The translations under genes were made by a program, and so were the position numbers. Shown piece after piece: positions 41,509 through 49,879 of a stretch of 64,000 bases of DNA. A model generated the notes under the pieces. That model was given only the letters and a program-made list of their open reading frames with translations, had not been told where the DNA came from and did no database searches. The stretch's first letter is position 1, and each line of letters opens with the position of its first letter. Origin of the DNA: Streptomyces sp. RB17 (GTDB lineage: Bacteria > Actinomycetota > Actinomycetes > Streptomycetales > Streptomycetaceae); contig NZ_WEGL01000008.1 in assembly GCF_009604455.1 (NCBI RefSeq), forward strand, positions 434,001 through 498,000, read 5' to 3'.

Positions 41509-42876
41509 GTGGCCGCCCATCCTGTTGACGAGAAACTCCCCGCCATCAAAATGGCGACCAGCGGCCTGCAGCACGTGGCCGCCATGTACGCGGGAGTCGT
41601 CGCCCCACCCCTGATCGTCGGCGCGGCCGTAGGGCTGTCCGGCAAAGACCTCACCTTCCTCACCGGAGCCTGTCTGTTCACCGCCGGGCTCGCCACCTTC
41701 CTGCAGACCCTCGGCTTCTGGAAGATCGGCGCCCGCCTGCCCTTCGTCAACGGTGTGACCTTCGCCGGCGTCGCCCCCATGACGGCGATCGTGGCGTCCG
41801 CGAAGGACAAGTCCGACGCCCTGCCGATGATCTTCGGCGCGGTCATCGTCGCCGGCCTCCTCGGCTTCATCGGGGCCCCCTTCTTCAGCAAGGCCGTCCG
41901 CTTCTTCCCGCCCGTCGTCACCGGCTCGGTCATCACCCTGATCGGCGTCTCCCTGCTCCCGGTCGCGTTCGGCTGGGCCCAGGGACCGAACCCCGCCGCG
42001 CACGACTACGGCTCGACGACCAACCTCGCCCTGGCCGGTGTCACCCTCCTCATCGTGCTGTTGATGCGCCGCTTCACCCGCGGCTTCGTCAAGCAGATCG
42101 CGGTCCTGCTCGGCCTGATCATCGGCACGCTCATCGCGATACCCTTCGGCGCCACCGACTTCGGCCCGGTCGTCCACGCCGACGTCGTGGGCTTCCCGAC
42201 CCCCTTCCACTTCGGCGCCCCCACCTTCCACATCGCGGCGATCCTGTCGATGTGCGTGGTGATGGTCGTCTCCATGACGGAGTCCACCGCCGACATGCTG
42301 GCGCTCGGCGAGATCGTCGAACGCCCCGCGGACGAGAAGACCATCGCGGCGGGCCTGCGCGCCGACACCCTCGGCTCCGCGCTCAGCCCGCTGTTCAACG
42401 GCTTCATGTGCAGCGCCTTCGCCCAGAACATCGGCCTCGTCGCGATGACGAGGATCCGCAGCCGATTCGTCGTCGCCGTGGGCGGAGGCTTCCTCGTGCT
42501 GATGGGCCTGTGCCCGATGGCCGCCTCTCTCATCGCGGTCGTACCCCGTCCGGTCCTCGGCGGCGCCGGCGTCGTCCTGTTCGGCTCGGTCGCCGCGAGC
42601 GGCATCCAGACCCTGGTCCGGGCCGGCCTGGAGAAGGACAACAACGTCCTCATCGTCGCCGTCTCCCTCGCGGTCGGCCTCGTCCCGATCACCGCGCCGG
42701 ACTTCTACCACGCCTTCCCGGACACCGCGAAGATCGTCCTGGACTCCGGCATCTCCACCGGCTGTGTGACGGCCGTCGTCCTCAACCTCCTGTTCAACCA
42801 CATCGGCAGGGGCAACGAGGCCGAGGACGTCACGCACCCGATGGAGGCGGGGCAGGAACTCTCGCCCGCCCACTGA
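41509..42876 (+). CDS. Nucleobase:cation symporter-2 family permease, second copy
   Basis: 455 residues from the GTG at 41509 (CGGAGGAG upstream). It has the same architecture as the first permease: MATSGLQHVAAMYAGVV, VSMTESTADMLALGEIVE and CSAFAQNIGLVAMTRIRSRF. Its TM8 motif (TESTAD) differs from the first copy (TESSAG), so the two may prefer different purines. Relatives transport urate, xanthine or uracil with protons. Expression probably starts in the leader after the repeat array, and it closes the purine cluster. Confidence 0.92.
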   Translation: MAAHPVDEKLPAIKMATSGLQHVAAMYAGVVAPPLIVGAAVGLSGKDLTFLTGACLFTAGLATFLQTLGFWKIGARLPFVNGVTFAGVAPMTAIVASAKDKSDALPMIFGAVIVAGLLGFIGAPFFSKAVRFFPPVVTGSVITLIGVSLLPVAFGWAQGPNPAAHDYGSTTNLALAGVTLLIVLLMRRFTRGFVKQIAVLLGLIIGTLIAIPFGATDFGPVVHADVVGFPTPFHFGAPTFHIAAILSMCVVMVVSMTESTADMLALGEIVERPADEKTIAAGLRADTLGSALSPLFNGFMCSAFAQNIGLVAMTRIRSRFVVAVGGGFLVLMGLCPMAASLIAVVPRPVLGGAGVVLFGSVAASGIQTLVRAGLEKDNNVLIVAVSLAVGLVPITAPDFYHAFPDTAKIVLDSGISTGCVTAVVLNLLFNHIGRGNEAEDVTHPMEAGQELSPAH

Positions 42877-42938
42877 ACACCCCTGCGGGGCACGGCGATT
42901 GGCGTGCCCTGCACGGCGGCGTGCGGCAGTCTTGGGCC

Positions 42939-43565
42939 ATGAACGAGTCCGGCCGGGTCGAGGCCTTCAGCGACGGCGTGTTCGCCATCGCCATCACCCT
43001 GCTCATCCTGGAGATCAAGGTCCCGAAGGCGGGTGAACCCGGCGGCCTGTGGCACGCGCTGGGCGCGCAGTGGCCGTCGTACGCCGCCTATGTGGTCAGC
43101 TTCCTGGTCATCGGGATCATGTGGGTCAACCACCACCAGGTGTTCAGCTACGTCGCCCGGGTCGACCGCCCGCTGATGTTCCTCAACCTGCTGCTCCTGA
43201 TGGTGGTGGCCGCGGTGCCGTGGCCGACGGCCATGCTCGCCGAGTACCTGCGCGAGGACGGCGCCTCGCACGTGGCGGCCGCCGTGTACAGCCTGATCAT
43301 GGTCGCCATGGCCCTCACCTTCCAGGCCCTGTGGTGGCACCTCACCCGCACCGGCCACCTCTTCGACGCACGCGTGGACACCACGGCGGCCCGTGCGACC
43401 CGCGCCCGTTTCGCCCTCGGCTCCCTCGGCTACCCCCTGACGGTGGCCCTCGCCTTCGTCTCCGCGCCCCTGACCCTGGCCGCGCACGGCCTGCTCGCCC
43501 TGTACTACGGCTTCAACCAGATCGCGGTGCCGACGCGTCAGGCCCCGGACCCGGCCACGCCATGA
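42939..43565 (+). CDS. TMEM175 family potassium channel-like protein
   Basis: 208 residues from the ATG at 42939. The signature RVEAFSDGVFAIAITLLILEIK is at the N-terminus, as in all TMEM175/DUF1211 members, and IGIMWVNHHQVFSYV follows. About six membrane segments. Bacterial members form tetrameric K+ leak channels. The gene overlaps the convergent exonuclease gene by 53 bp, which is rare for unrelated genes but clear in both frames. Confidence 0.9.
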   Translation: MNESGRVEAFSDGVFAIAITLLILEIKVPKAGEPGGLWHALGAQWPSYAAYVVSFLVIGIMWVNHHQVFSYVARVDRPLMFLNLLLLMVVAAVPWPTAMLAEYLREDGASHVAAAVYSLIMVAMALTFQALWWHLTRTGHLFDARVDTTAARATRARFALGSLGYPLTVALAFVSAPLTLAAHGLLALYYGFNQIAVPTRQAPDPATP

Positions 43566-44133
43566 GGTTCGCCAGCAGCTCCGCCTGTTCGATCGCGTCG
43601 TCCAGGGCATGGTGTGTGTGCCGGCGCCGGGACAGCAGATGGCGTGGCATCGTGCCCTTGGCCACCGCCCGCAGCGGCAGCCCGGCCTTGGTGGCGTACA
43701 GCGTCTTCATGTCCAGGCAGCCGGAGTGCCCGAAGGGACTCTCCCCGGTGAACCGGATCAGGTACCAGTACAGGAACGTCCAGTCGTACGACGCCGGATA
43801 CCCGCACATCACCGGCTGAGCCCCCGCGCTCACCTCCCGCACCCAGGCGCTGAACTCGGCGAGCGCGACCGCCGGTTCGGCACCCTCCGTCGTCAACCGG
43901 TCCCGGTCCAGGCCGCTCACCGCCAGCGCCTCGGGCACGAACTCGCCCGAGATCGGGCGCAGTTCGCGGTAGAAGGTCTGCTCTTCCGGGTCCGCCGGGG
44001 TGAAGCCGCCGGCGTCCTGCGTGCCGGCCACGGCCGCGCCGATGCTCAGCATGGAGTACGGCCCCGGGATCGGCCCGTCGGCCTCGATGTCGACGGAGAT
44101 GCAGCGGCTGGGCCTGACGCTTCGTACGGACAT
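43513..44133 (-). CDS. DEDDh-type 3'-5' exonuclease-like protein
   Basis: 206 residues from the ATG at 44133. Exo I is ISVDIEADGPIPGPYSML, exo II is YPASYDWTFLYWYLIR, and exo III is HTHHALDDAIEQAEL, with the His and Asp spacing of RNase T/DnaQ-like enzymes. It should cleave nucleotides from 3' ends with two metal ions. The specific substrate (RNA or DNA) cannot be assigned. Upstream frame is open into the AraC gene region but no start there is convincing. Confidence 0.85.
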   Translation of the reverse strand: MSVRSVRPSRCISVDIEADGPIPGPYSMLSIGAAVAGTQDAGGFTPADPEEQTFYRELRPISGEFVPEALAVSGLDRDRLTTEGAEPAVALAEFSAWVREVSAGAQPVMCGYPASYDWTFLYWYLIRFTGESPFGHSGCLDMKTLYATKAGLPLRAVAKGTMPRHLLSRRRHTHHALDDAIEQAELLANLMAWPGPGPDASAPRSG

Positions 44134-44183
44134 GGCCCCGCAGCATGGCAGGGGCGGCGGCAGCCGCGCATCCGAATTCCGGT

Positions 44184-44981
44184 TCAGGTGCGCGGGCCCA
44201 CCTGGCACGGCGTGACCGCGGGCAGTCGGCCGGTGACGTACGACTTGGGCGGCACCCCCATCAGGGCGCGGAAGTCGGACGTCATGTGGGACTGGTCGAA
44301 GTAACCGGTGGCTGTGGCGAGTTCGGCCCAGCGGGCGGTCCCGGCCCGGGTGACGACCGTACGGACGCGGTCGATGCGGGCGTAGTGCTTGGGGGAGACC
44401 CCGACGCCCTCGGCGAACAGGTTCCGCAACTGGCGCTCGCTGACGGCCAGTTCCCGGGCGACGTCCCGGACCTGCGCGGGCGCCCGGTCCAGGCGCACCG
44501 ACAACGCCGCCACACCGGCCCGGAGCAGCTCCGTCCGGGCCGGATCCACGGCGTCGGACAGCAGGCCGGGCAGCACCTCGGCGAGCGGCGGCAGCGCCTC
44601 CCGCGGGTCCAGCCGGCGCATCTCGCGCGCGAGCCGGCGCGCCGCCCCGTCCGGCAGCTGGTCCAGCGACACGACCCGGCCGACCAGCGCGGCGGCCGGA
44701 ACACCCAGCAGCGGCCGGGCCGTACCCGGGGCGAGGCGCAGCTCCACGCAGGAGACGCGGGTCTTGCCCCGGTGGTAGGAGGCCCGCACCCGTGGCCCCA
44801 CGGCCAGCACGTCCCGCCGTCCGTCCGCCGTCACGCGCAGCACCACCTTGGTCACCGCGTCGGGCAGATGGACGAACGCCTCCTCGGGCGGCTCGGCGAA
44901 GGACACGGTCCGCACCCCGGCGAGCCACGGGCGCAGAACGTCGGGCGTGCTGGGGGTCTGCCAGGCGGTGGTGTTCGGCAC
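44184..44981 (-). CDS. AraC family transcriptional regulator
   Basis: 265 residues, read from the GTG at 44981, which has GGAAGG directly adjacent and so may be a leaderless start. The N-terminal half is a cupin-like sensing domain typical of small AraC proteins (VLRVTADGRRDVLAVGPR, CVELRLAPGTARPLLG). The C-terminal double helix-turn-helix is clear: VRDVARELAVSERQLRNLFA and GYFDQSHMTSDFRALMGVPP. It diverges from the NmrA-like gene by 96 bp, its most likely target. Confidence 0.88.
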   Translation of the reverse strand: MPNTTAWQTPSTPDVLRPWLAGVRTVSFAEPPEEAFVHLPDAVTKVVLRVTADGRRDVLAVGPRVRASYHRGKTRVSCVELRLAPGTARPLLGVPAAALVGRVVSLDQLPDGAARRLAREMRRLDPREALPPLAEVLPGLLSDAVDPARTELLRAGVAALSVRLDRAPAQVRDVARELAVSERQLRNLFAEGVGVSPKHYARIDRVRTVVTRAGTARWAELATATGYFDQSHMTSDFRALMGVPPKSYVTGRLPAVTPCQVGPRT

Positions 44982-45077
44982 CCTTCCACCGTAAGCGCCC
45001 GCAACCCCCGTCCGGGCGGGCCGGTCGTGCCGGAATTTCCAAGAGACCGGCCCCGCATCCGGCCCATCGTGGACCTC

Positions 45078-46199
45078 ATGATTCTGGTGACGGGTGCCAC
45101 GGGCACCATCGGAAGTGACGTCGTACGACAGCTGGCCGCGCGCGGGGAGAAGGTGCGTGCCCTCACCCGCGACCCGGTGACGGCGCGGGTGCCCGCCGGG
45201 GTGGAGGTGGCGCGCGGGGACTTCCGCGAACCGGCGTCCCTGGAGGCCGCGCTGGAGGGGGTGACGGCCGCCTTCCTGCTCCGTCCGCCCGGCGCCGACG
45301 AGGGCCAGGACGCGGCGCTGGTCGAGGCGGCCGGCGTGGCGGGCGTACGACGGCTGGTGAAGCTCTCCGCCATCGGCACCGGCGATCCCGCGGTCGGCCC
45401 CTCCGGGCTGTGGCACCTGGACGGCGAGCGTGCCGTGCGCGACAGCGGCGCCGAGTGGACGGTGCTGCGGCCGTCGTCGTTCGCCTCCAACGCGCTGAGC
45501 TGGGCGGAGCCGCTCCGGGCGGGCGAGCCGGTGCCCAACATGACCGGGGACGGGGCGTCGGGCGTGATCGATCCGCGCGATGTGGCGGCGGTCGCCGTCC
45601 GGGCGCTCGTCGACGCGGGGCACGCGGGGCGGACCTACACTCTGACCGGGCCCGAGGCGGTCAGCGTCCCCGGGCAGACCGCCGTGCTCGCCGATGTCCT
45701 GGGCCGCCCGGTCCCGGTCCGGGACCTGTCGCCGGAGCAGACCCGCCAATTCCTCCGCACCGCCTGGGGTTTCGACGAGGAGCGGGCGGACGGCATCCTG
45801 ACCGCCGTCGCGTTCGTCCGCGACGGCGGCAACGCCGTGGTCACCGAGGACGTCCCGGACGTGCTCGGCCGGCCGGCCCGGAGTTTCCGGGAGTGGGCCG
45901 AGGACCACAAGGAGGCCTTCGGGCGGGCTGAACGCCCGGCGACAGGGCGGAGCCGACCGCGGGCCGGCGGTCGGCCGAGCGCCGCCGGCCTCACCGGTTC
46001 CGCGGCCGCAGCACCGCTCCCGCCAGGACCAGCGCGGCCACCGCGATCCCGGTCGCCACCCGGAACGCCAGCCGGTAGCCCTCCGCCGTGGCCGGGATCT
46101 GCTCCGCGCCCGCCTCCAGCAGACCGCCGGTGCGGCTCGCCGCCAGCGTGCTCAGCACCGCCAGGCCCAGCGAACCGCCCACCACCTGCGTGGTGTTGA
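45078..46199 (+). CDS. NmrA/SDR-type NAD(P)-binding protein with overlong C-terminus
   Basis: 373 residues. The Rossmann start MILVTGATGTIGSDVVRQLA and the motif LVKLSAIGT put it in the NmrA/atypical SDR group. The family body ends near EWAEDHKEAFGRA, about residue 284. About 90 further residues are Pro/Arg/Ser-rich, unlike any domain, and run 209 bp across the end of the convergent MFS gene. A TGA in another frame at 45929-45931 lies exactly where homologues end, so the extension probably results from a frameshift. The catalysed reaction is unknown; such proteins act on NADPH and often respond to redox. Confidence 0.8.
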   Translation: MILVTGATGTIGSDVVRQLAARGEKVRALTRDPVTARVPAGVEVARGDFREPASLEAALEGVTAAFLLRPPGADEGQDAALVEAAGVAGVRRLVKLSAIGTGDPAVGPSGLWHLDGERAVRDSGAEWTVLRPSSFASNALSWAEPLRAGEPVPNMTGDGASGVIDPRDVAAVAVRALVDAGHAGRTYTLTGPEAVSVPGQTAVLADVLGRPVPVRDLSPEQTRQFLRTAWGFDEERADGILTAVAFVRDGGNAVVTEDVPDVLGRPARSFREWAEDHKEAFGRAERPATGRSRPRAGGRPSAAGLTGSAAAAPLPPGPARPPRSRSPPGTPAGSPPPWPGSAPRPPPADRRCGSPPACSAPPGPANRPPPAWC

Positions 46200-47448
46200 A
46201 CAGCCCGGACGCCAGTCCCGCGTCCTCCTCCCGCGCCCCTGACATCGCGAGCCCGGTCAGCGCCGGCATCGCAGCGGCGAACCCGGCGGAGAGCAGCAGC
46301 AGCGCCGGCAGCACGTCGCCGGCGTAGGAGGCGTGGACCGGTGCGCGGCTCAGCAGGGCCATACCGGCGACGATCAGCGCCAGACCGGCCAGCAGCACCC
46401 GGTACGCGCCGTACCGGGCCACCGTCCGCGCGGACAGGCCCAGCATCAGCAGCCCGATGGCGATCGGCGCCGGCAGGAACGCGGTGCCGGTCGCCAGCTC
46501 GCCGTAGCCCAGCACCTTCTGCAGATACAGCGCGCCGATGAACTGGAAGCCGTACATCGTGGCGATCATCAGTACCTGCACCGCGTTGGCGCCGGTCAGC
46601 AGCCGGGAGCGGAACAGGCGGGGCCGCAGCAGCGGGCGGGCCGCCCGGACCTGGCGCAGGGTGAACGCCGCGAACAGGGCGAGGGCGAGAAGCGCGAGCA
46701 GTGCGGTGCCGGCCGGCGCGCGGTCACCGGTGCCCACGATGACGTACACCGTGAGCATCAGCGCGCCCGTGACCAGCGCGGCCCCCGGGTAGTCGGCGCC
46801 CCTGCCGAGCCCGGCGCCGCGCTCCGGCGCCAGCACCCGCACCGCCGCGAGCCAGGCGGCCACCCCGATCGGCAGGTTGATCAGGAAGATCCAGTGCCAG
46901 TTCAGGGCCTGCGTCAGCGCGCCGCCGAGGAAGGTGCCGAGCGCCCCGCCGGCCGCGCCCACCGCGCTGAACGCCGCGATGGCGCGGGCCTGTTCACGTG
47001 GCTCGGGGAAGAGCGCGACCAGCATGCCGAGGACCACCGCGGAGGCCATCGCCCCGCCGGCCCCCTGCAGCGCCCGTGCCGCGATCAGCAGCCCCTGACT
47101 CGTGGCCAGCCCGGCCAGCACCGATGCCGTGGTGAAGACCGCCAGCCCGGTGGTGAACATCCGCTTGCGGCCCACCAGGTCGCCGAGCCGGCCCATCAGC
47201 AGGAGCAGCCCGCCGAAAGCGATCAGATAGGCGTTGACCACCCAGGCGAGACCCGGCCCGCTGAACCCGAGATCGCCCTGGATGGCGGGCATCGCCACCG
47301 TGACGATGTTGCCGTCGAGGATCGTCATCAGCGTGCCGGCGCACAGCACGGCGAGAGACGTCCAGCGGGAGTACGGCCCTCGGGATGTCACCGGCGTCGG
47401 TGACGGGCTGTTCTCGATCACGGCCGACATGGCTACCCCGTTCTTCAT
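45991..47448 (-). CDS. MFS transporter, DHA2 (14-TM) drug efflux type
   Basis: 485 residues from the ATG at 47448; a second Met at 47430 is also possible. The motif ILDGNIVTVAMPAIQGDLGF in TM1, motif A as GRLGDLVGRKRMF, and GAAGGALGTFLGGALTQALNWHWIF (motif C region) identify DHA2 antiporters with about 14 segments. Such pumps export drugs or toxic metabolites using the proton gradient. It is divergent from the HxlR regulator (74-bp gap), and the palindrome GCACCTTGGTGC between them implies control by that protein. Confidence 0.9.
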   Translation of the reverse strand: MKNGVAMSAVIENSPSPTPVTSRGPYSRWTSLAVLCAGTLMTILDGNIVTVAMPAIQGDLGFSGPGLAWVVNAYLIAFGGLLLLMGRLGDLVGRKRMFTTGLAVFTTASVLAGLATSQGLLIAARALQGAGGAMASAVVLGMLVALFPEPREQARAIAAFSAVGAAGGALGTFLGGALTQALNWHWIFLINLPIGVAAWLAAVRVLAPERGAGLGRGADYPGAALVTGALMLTVYVIVGTGDRAPAGTALLALLALALFAAFTLRQVRAARPLLRPRLFRSRLLTGANAVQVLMIATMYGFQFIGALYLQKVLGYGELATGTAFLPAPIAIGLLMLGLSARTVARYGAYRVLLAGLALIVAGMALLSRAPVHASYAGDVLPALLLLSAGFAAAMPALTGLAMSGAREEDAGLASGLFNTTQVVGGSLGLAVLSTLAASRTGGLLEAGAEQIPATAEGYRLAFRVATGIAVAALVLAGAVLRPRNR

Positions 47449-47450
47449 AC

Positions 47451-47462
47451 GCACCTTGGTGC
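47451..47462. promoter_or_regulatory. Palindrome between MFS and HxlR genes
   Basis: GCACC-TT-GGTGC sits 3 bp upstream of the MFS start, in the shared promoter region. It is a candidate HxlR operator. Confidence 0.4.
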
Positions 47463-47522
47463 ACGACTTGTAACGGGGACCATCGTGAGTGACCATGGAG
47501 GCCGGCGTAAGGAGGCAGTCCG

Positions 47523-47924
47523 ATGTCCCAGAGGCACACCGGTGTAACCGTCCAGGCAGTGAACGCGCAGGCCTGCCCCGTCCGCGAAGTTCTTGACAGG
47601 GTGGCCGGGAAATGGAGCGTGCAGATCCTCGTCGCCGCCTCGCACGGACCCATCCGGTTCACCGAACTGGAGCGCGGCATCGAGGGCATCAGCCGTCGGA
47701 TGCTCACCCTCACCCTGCGCAACCTGGAACGCGACGGCCTGGTGACCCGCACGGTGCATCCGACCGTGCCCCCCAAGGTGGAGTACGAACTCACGGCCGT
47801 GGCCCATGAGTTGAACGACACCCTGCAGCGGCTGACCGACTGGGCCGAGCGGAACCGGATGTACATCGCGACGGCGCGGGCGGCCTACGACGCCGAGCAC
47901 CGGCCGGAGCTGCTCGACGCGTAG
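47523..47924 (+). CDS. HxlR family winged-helix regulator
   Basis: 133 residues, ATG behind AAGGAGG. The family signature is complete: CPVREVLDRVAGKWSVQIL, then RFTELERGIEGISRRMLTLTLRNLERDGLV and the wing VPPKVEYELTAVAHEL. HxlR proteins are dimeric and often sense redox or electrophiles through the N-terminal Cys; here that Cys is present (QACPVRE). It probably represses the divergent MFS efflux gene, as often seen for such pairs. Confidence 0.92.
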   Translation: MSQRHTGVTVQAVNAQACPVREVLDRVAGKWSVQILVAASHGPIRFTELERGIEGISRRMLTLTLRNLERDGLVTRTVHPTVPPKVEYELTAVAHELNDTLQRLTDWAERNRMYIATARAAYDAEHRPELLDA

Positions 47925-47935
47925 ACCGGCGGGCT

Positions 47936-47977
47936 CTACAGGGCGGGGCCTACAGGGCGGGTTCTACAGGGCGGGGC
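47936..47977. repeat. 14-bp triple repeat at the thioesterase stop
   Basis: CTACAGGGCGGGGC at 47936-47949, 47950-47963 (ends TT) and 47964-47977, followed by CTACAG of the gene end. Every copy holds CTA, the minus-strand stop codon TAG, so the 3' end of the thioesterase gene has been duplicated in tandem. Confidence 0.8.
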
Positions 47978-48400
47978 CTACAGACCGAACAGAGCGAGGT
48001 CCGTCGTCAGCTCCTTGAACACCTCACGCGGGTCGGGGACCAGCGTGCGCTCCGTGAGATCCAGCAGGCCGCCCACCGCACTGACCTCGGCCGCCAGGGT
48101 GCCGTCGGTCTTGCGTATCTCCTGCACGATCCGGAAGGTCTTGCCGCCGCCCCACTCGAACGCGCAGGTCACGTCGACCTCGTCGCCGGCGAGCAGTTCG
48201 CGCCGGAAGCGGAGCGTCGTCTCCAGCGCCACCGGGCCGACTCCCCGGCCCACGAGCCGGGCCTGGCTGATCCCGGCCGCTTGGAGCAGCGACCAGCGGG
48301 CGTGCTCCGCGTAGTTGAGGTACACGGACTGGTTGAGGTGTCCCTGGGTGTCGGTCTCGTAGCCGCGGACGGTCACTCGGACGGAAAACGGTTCGGCCAC
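47978..48400 (-). CDS. Acyl-CoA thioesterase (4HBT hotdog fold)
   Basis: 140 residues, GTG at 48400 behind AGAAGGG. The hotdog signature is VRGYETDTQGHLNQSVYLNYAEHARW, with the catalytic Asp in DTQGH, as in YbgC/4-hydroxybenzoyl-CoA thioesterases. It hydrolyses an acyl-CoA; chain preference is not predictable. Its stop codon region is tandemly repeated at 47936-47977. Confidence 0.9.
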   Translation of the reverse strand: MAEPFSVRVTVRGYETDTQGHLNQSVYLNYAEHARWSLLQAAGISQARLVGRGVGPVALETTLRFRRELLAGDEVDVTCAFEWGGGKTFRIVQEIRKTDGTLAAEVSAVGGLLDLTERTLVPDPREVFKELTTDLALFGL

Positions 48401-48452
48401 TGTTTGCCCTTCTCGCGTTCGGATCTCCGGTCGGTCGATCTTGGCACGCCGC

Positions 48453-49091
48453 TCAGACCCGGCGCGGGGAGGCGAGCAGATAGCGCACCCGCGTGCGCGG
48501 TTCGGTGTACTCGCCCGCCTGCCAGCCCGCGCCCGTCAGCGTGGCCGCGCAGGCCGCCAGGCTCTCCGCGTCCGGCGCGTACACGGCGATCGCCTCCGGC
48601 TGCGGGGTCGCCCGCACCCGGTAACCGTCCGCGCTCCCGCTCGCCGGACGGTGCCCGGCCGCCTCCAGGGCCAGGGCCGCCGCCCGGACCAGATGCGCGC
48701 GCTCCCAGCCGCACGGCCGGTCCACCGCGCCGCCGGGATTGGTCATCCGGCGCAGCTCCAGCAGTCCCTGCCAGGCGCTGTGCACCTCACGCAGCCGCGC
48801 CGGACCGTCCGCGGGCGGCTCCTCCTCGCCCCCGACCCGCGCCGCGAACACCCCCGTGTCCGCCGCGGGCTCCTCCGGTGCCGCCTCGGACACCGCTTCC
48901 CGGGGCTCCGCCTCCCGTATTCGATGCCCCGCCGGCGTCAGGAAGTGCTCGTGCGGCGGCCGCGGATGCCGGAAGGCCAGCCCCCGCTTCACCAGCGCCG
49001 CCAGTTGCGCCTCTGTACCGCGCAGCCGCCCGGTCAGCGGATCGGCGGCCTCGATCACCCGCCGCTGCGCGGCGCTCGGCGGTCGGCTCAC
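48453..49091 (-). CDS. Uncharacterised protein with winged-helix-like N-terminus
   Basis: 212 residues. The first 60 (SAAQRRVIEAADPLTGRLRG, LAALVKRGLAFRHPRPPHEHFLTPAGH) look like a winged-helix module. An acidic linker (AEPREAVSEAAPEEPAADTG) and a basic C-terminal region (GWERAHLVRAAALALEAAGHR) follow. I recognise no family beyond that; similar proteins appear restricted to actinobacteria. It lies 52 bp before the thioesterase start on the same strand, with the histidine phosphatase upstream. Confidence 0.65.
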   Translation of the reverse strand: MSRPPSAAQRRVIEAADPLTGRLRGTEAQLAALVKRGLAFRHPRPPHEHFLTPAGHRIREAEPREAVSEAAPEEPAADTGVFAARVGGEEEPPADGPARLREVHSAWQGLLELRRMTNPGGAVDRPCGWERAHLVRAAALALEAAGHRPASGSADGYRVRATPQPEAIAVYAPDAESLAACAATLTGAGWQAGEYTEPRTRVRYLLASPRRV

Positions 49092-49244
49092 AGCGCACTC
49101 CTCCCGGTCCCGCGCCCCGTCCGGGCCCGCCCGTCCGGCGGCCCGTTCGCAGAGTTCGGACGCTTCATTCGCAGAGTACGGCCCGGGTCTGACAACGCGG
49201 CGGTGCTTCTGCGGCGGGCTGCGTGCGGTGGCCCGTGCGACCGA

Positions 49245-49844
49245 CTACTCCCGCGGCCGGATGTTCCACCCCGCCACCACCGGCCGGTCGTGCTCCGTGC
49301 CCAGTCGGCACAGGGCTCCTGTGGCCAGCTGGAACAGGGCCCCGTGCTGGGGCGGGAGGCCGAGGCGGCGGGCGGTGAGGACGCGGAGGAAGTGGCCGTG
49401 GGCGATCAGCACGACGACGCCCTCGGTGTTGGCGAAGGCCGCGTCCACCTTGGCCAGCATCCGGTCGGCGCGCTCGCCGACCTGCTCCGGCGTCTCGCCC
49501 GGATGCCCAGGCGGCCCCGGCGCGACCCCGTCCGTGAACAGGAACCAGCCCGGCCGGCTGCGCTGGATCTCCACGGTGGTGACGCCCTCGTAGCCGCCGT
49601 AATCCCATTCGTGCAGGTCGGCGTCCACCCGGGCGTCCGGGATCCCGATGAGCTCGGCGGTCTCCCGGGCCCGCTGCATGGGGCTGACGAAAGCGGCCCC
49701 GATCCGGTGCGAGCGGATCAGCGGCACCAGCCGGCGCGCCTCCTCCCGCCCGTGCTCGGTGAGGGGTACGTCGGTCCAGCCGGTGTGCCGTCCGGACCGC
49801 GACCACTCGGTCTCACCGTGCCGGACGAGAAAGAGGTCACCCAC
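49245..49844 (-). CDS. Histidine phosphatase family protein
   Basis: 199 residues. The RHG motif is FLVRHGETEWSRSGRHTGWTD, with later catalytic residues in SPMQRARETAEL, the Glu of HEWDYGGYEG and IAHGHFLRVL. It belongs to the phosphoglycerate mutase-like superfamily. The GWTDVPLTEHG stretch matches acid phosphatases acting on small phosphate esters. Upstream is the serine hydrolase (36 bp). The 49092-49244 gap shows nothing of note. Confidence 0.9.
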   Translation of the reverse strand: MGDLFLVRHGETEWSRSGRHTGWTDVPLTEHGREEARRLVPLIRSHRIGAAFVSPMQRARETAELIGIPDARVDADLHEWDYGGYEGVTTVEIQRSRPGWFLFTDGVAPGPPGHPGETPEQVGERADRMLAKVDAAFANTEGVVVLIAHGHFLRVLTARRLGLPPQHGALFQLATGALCRLGTEHDRPVVAGWNIRPRE

Positions 49845-49879
49845 GTCAGCGCCCTTCCCGCTCGCCTGTCAGCACCGTG

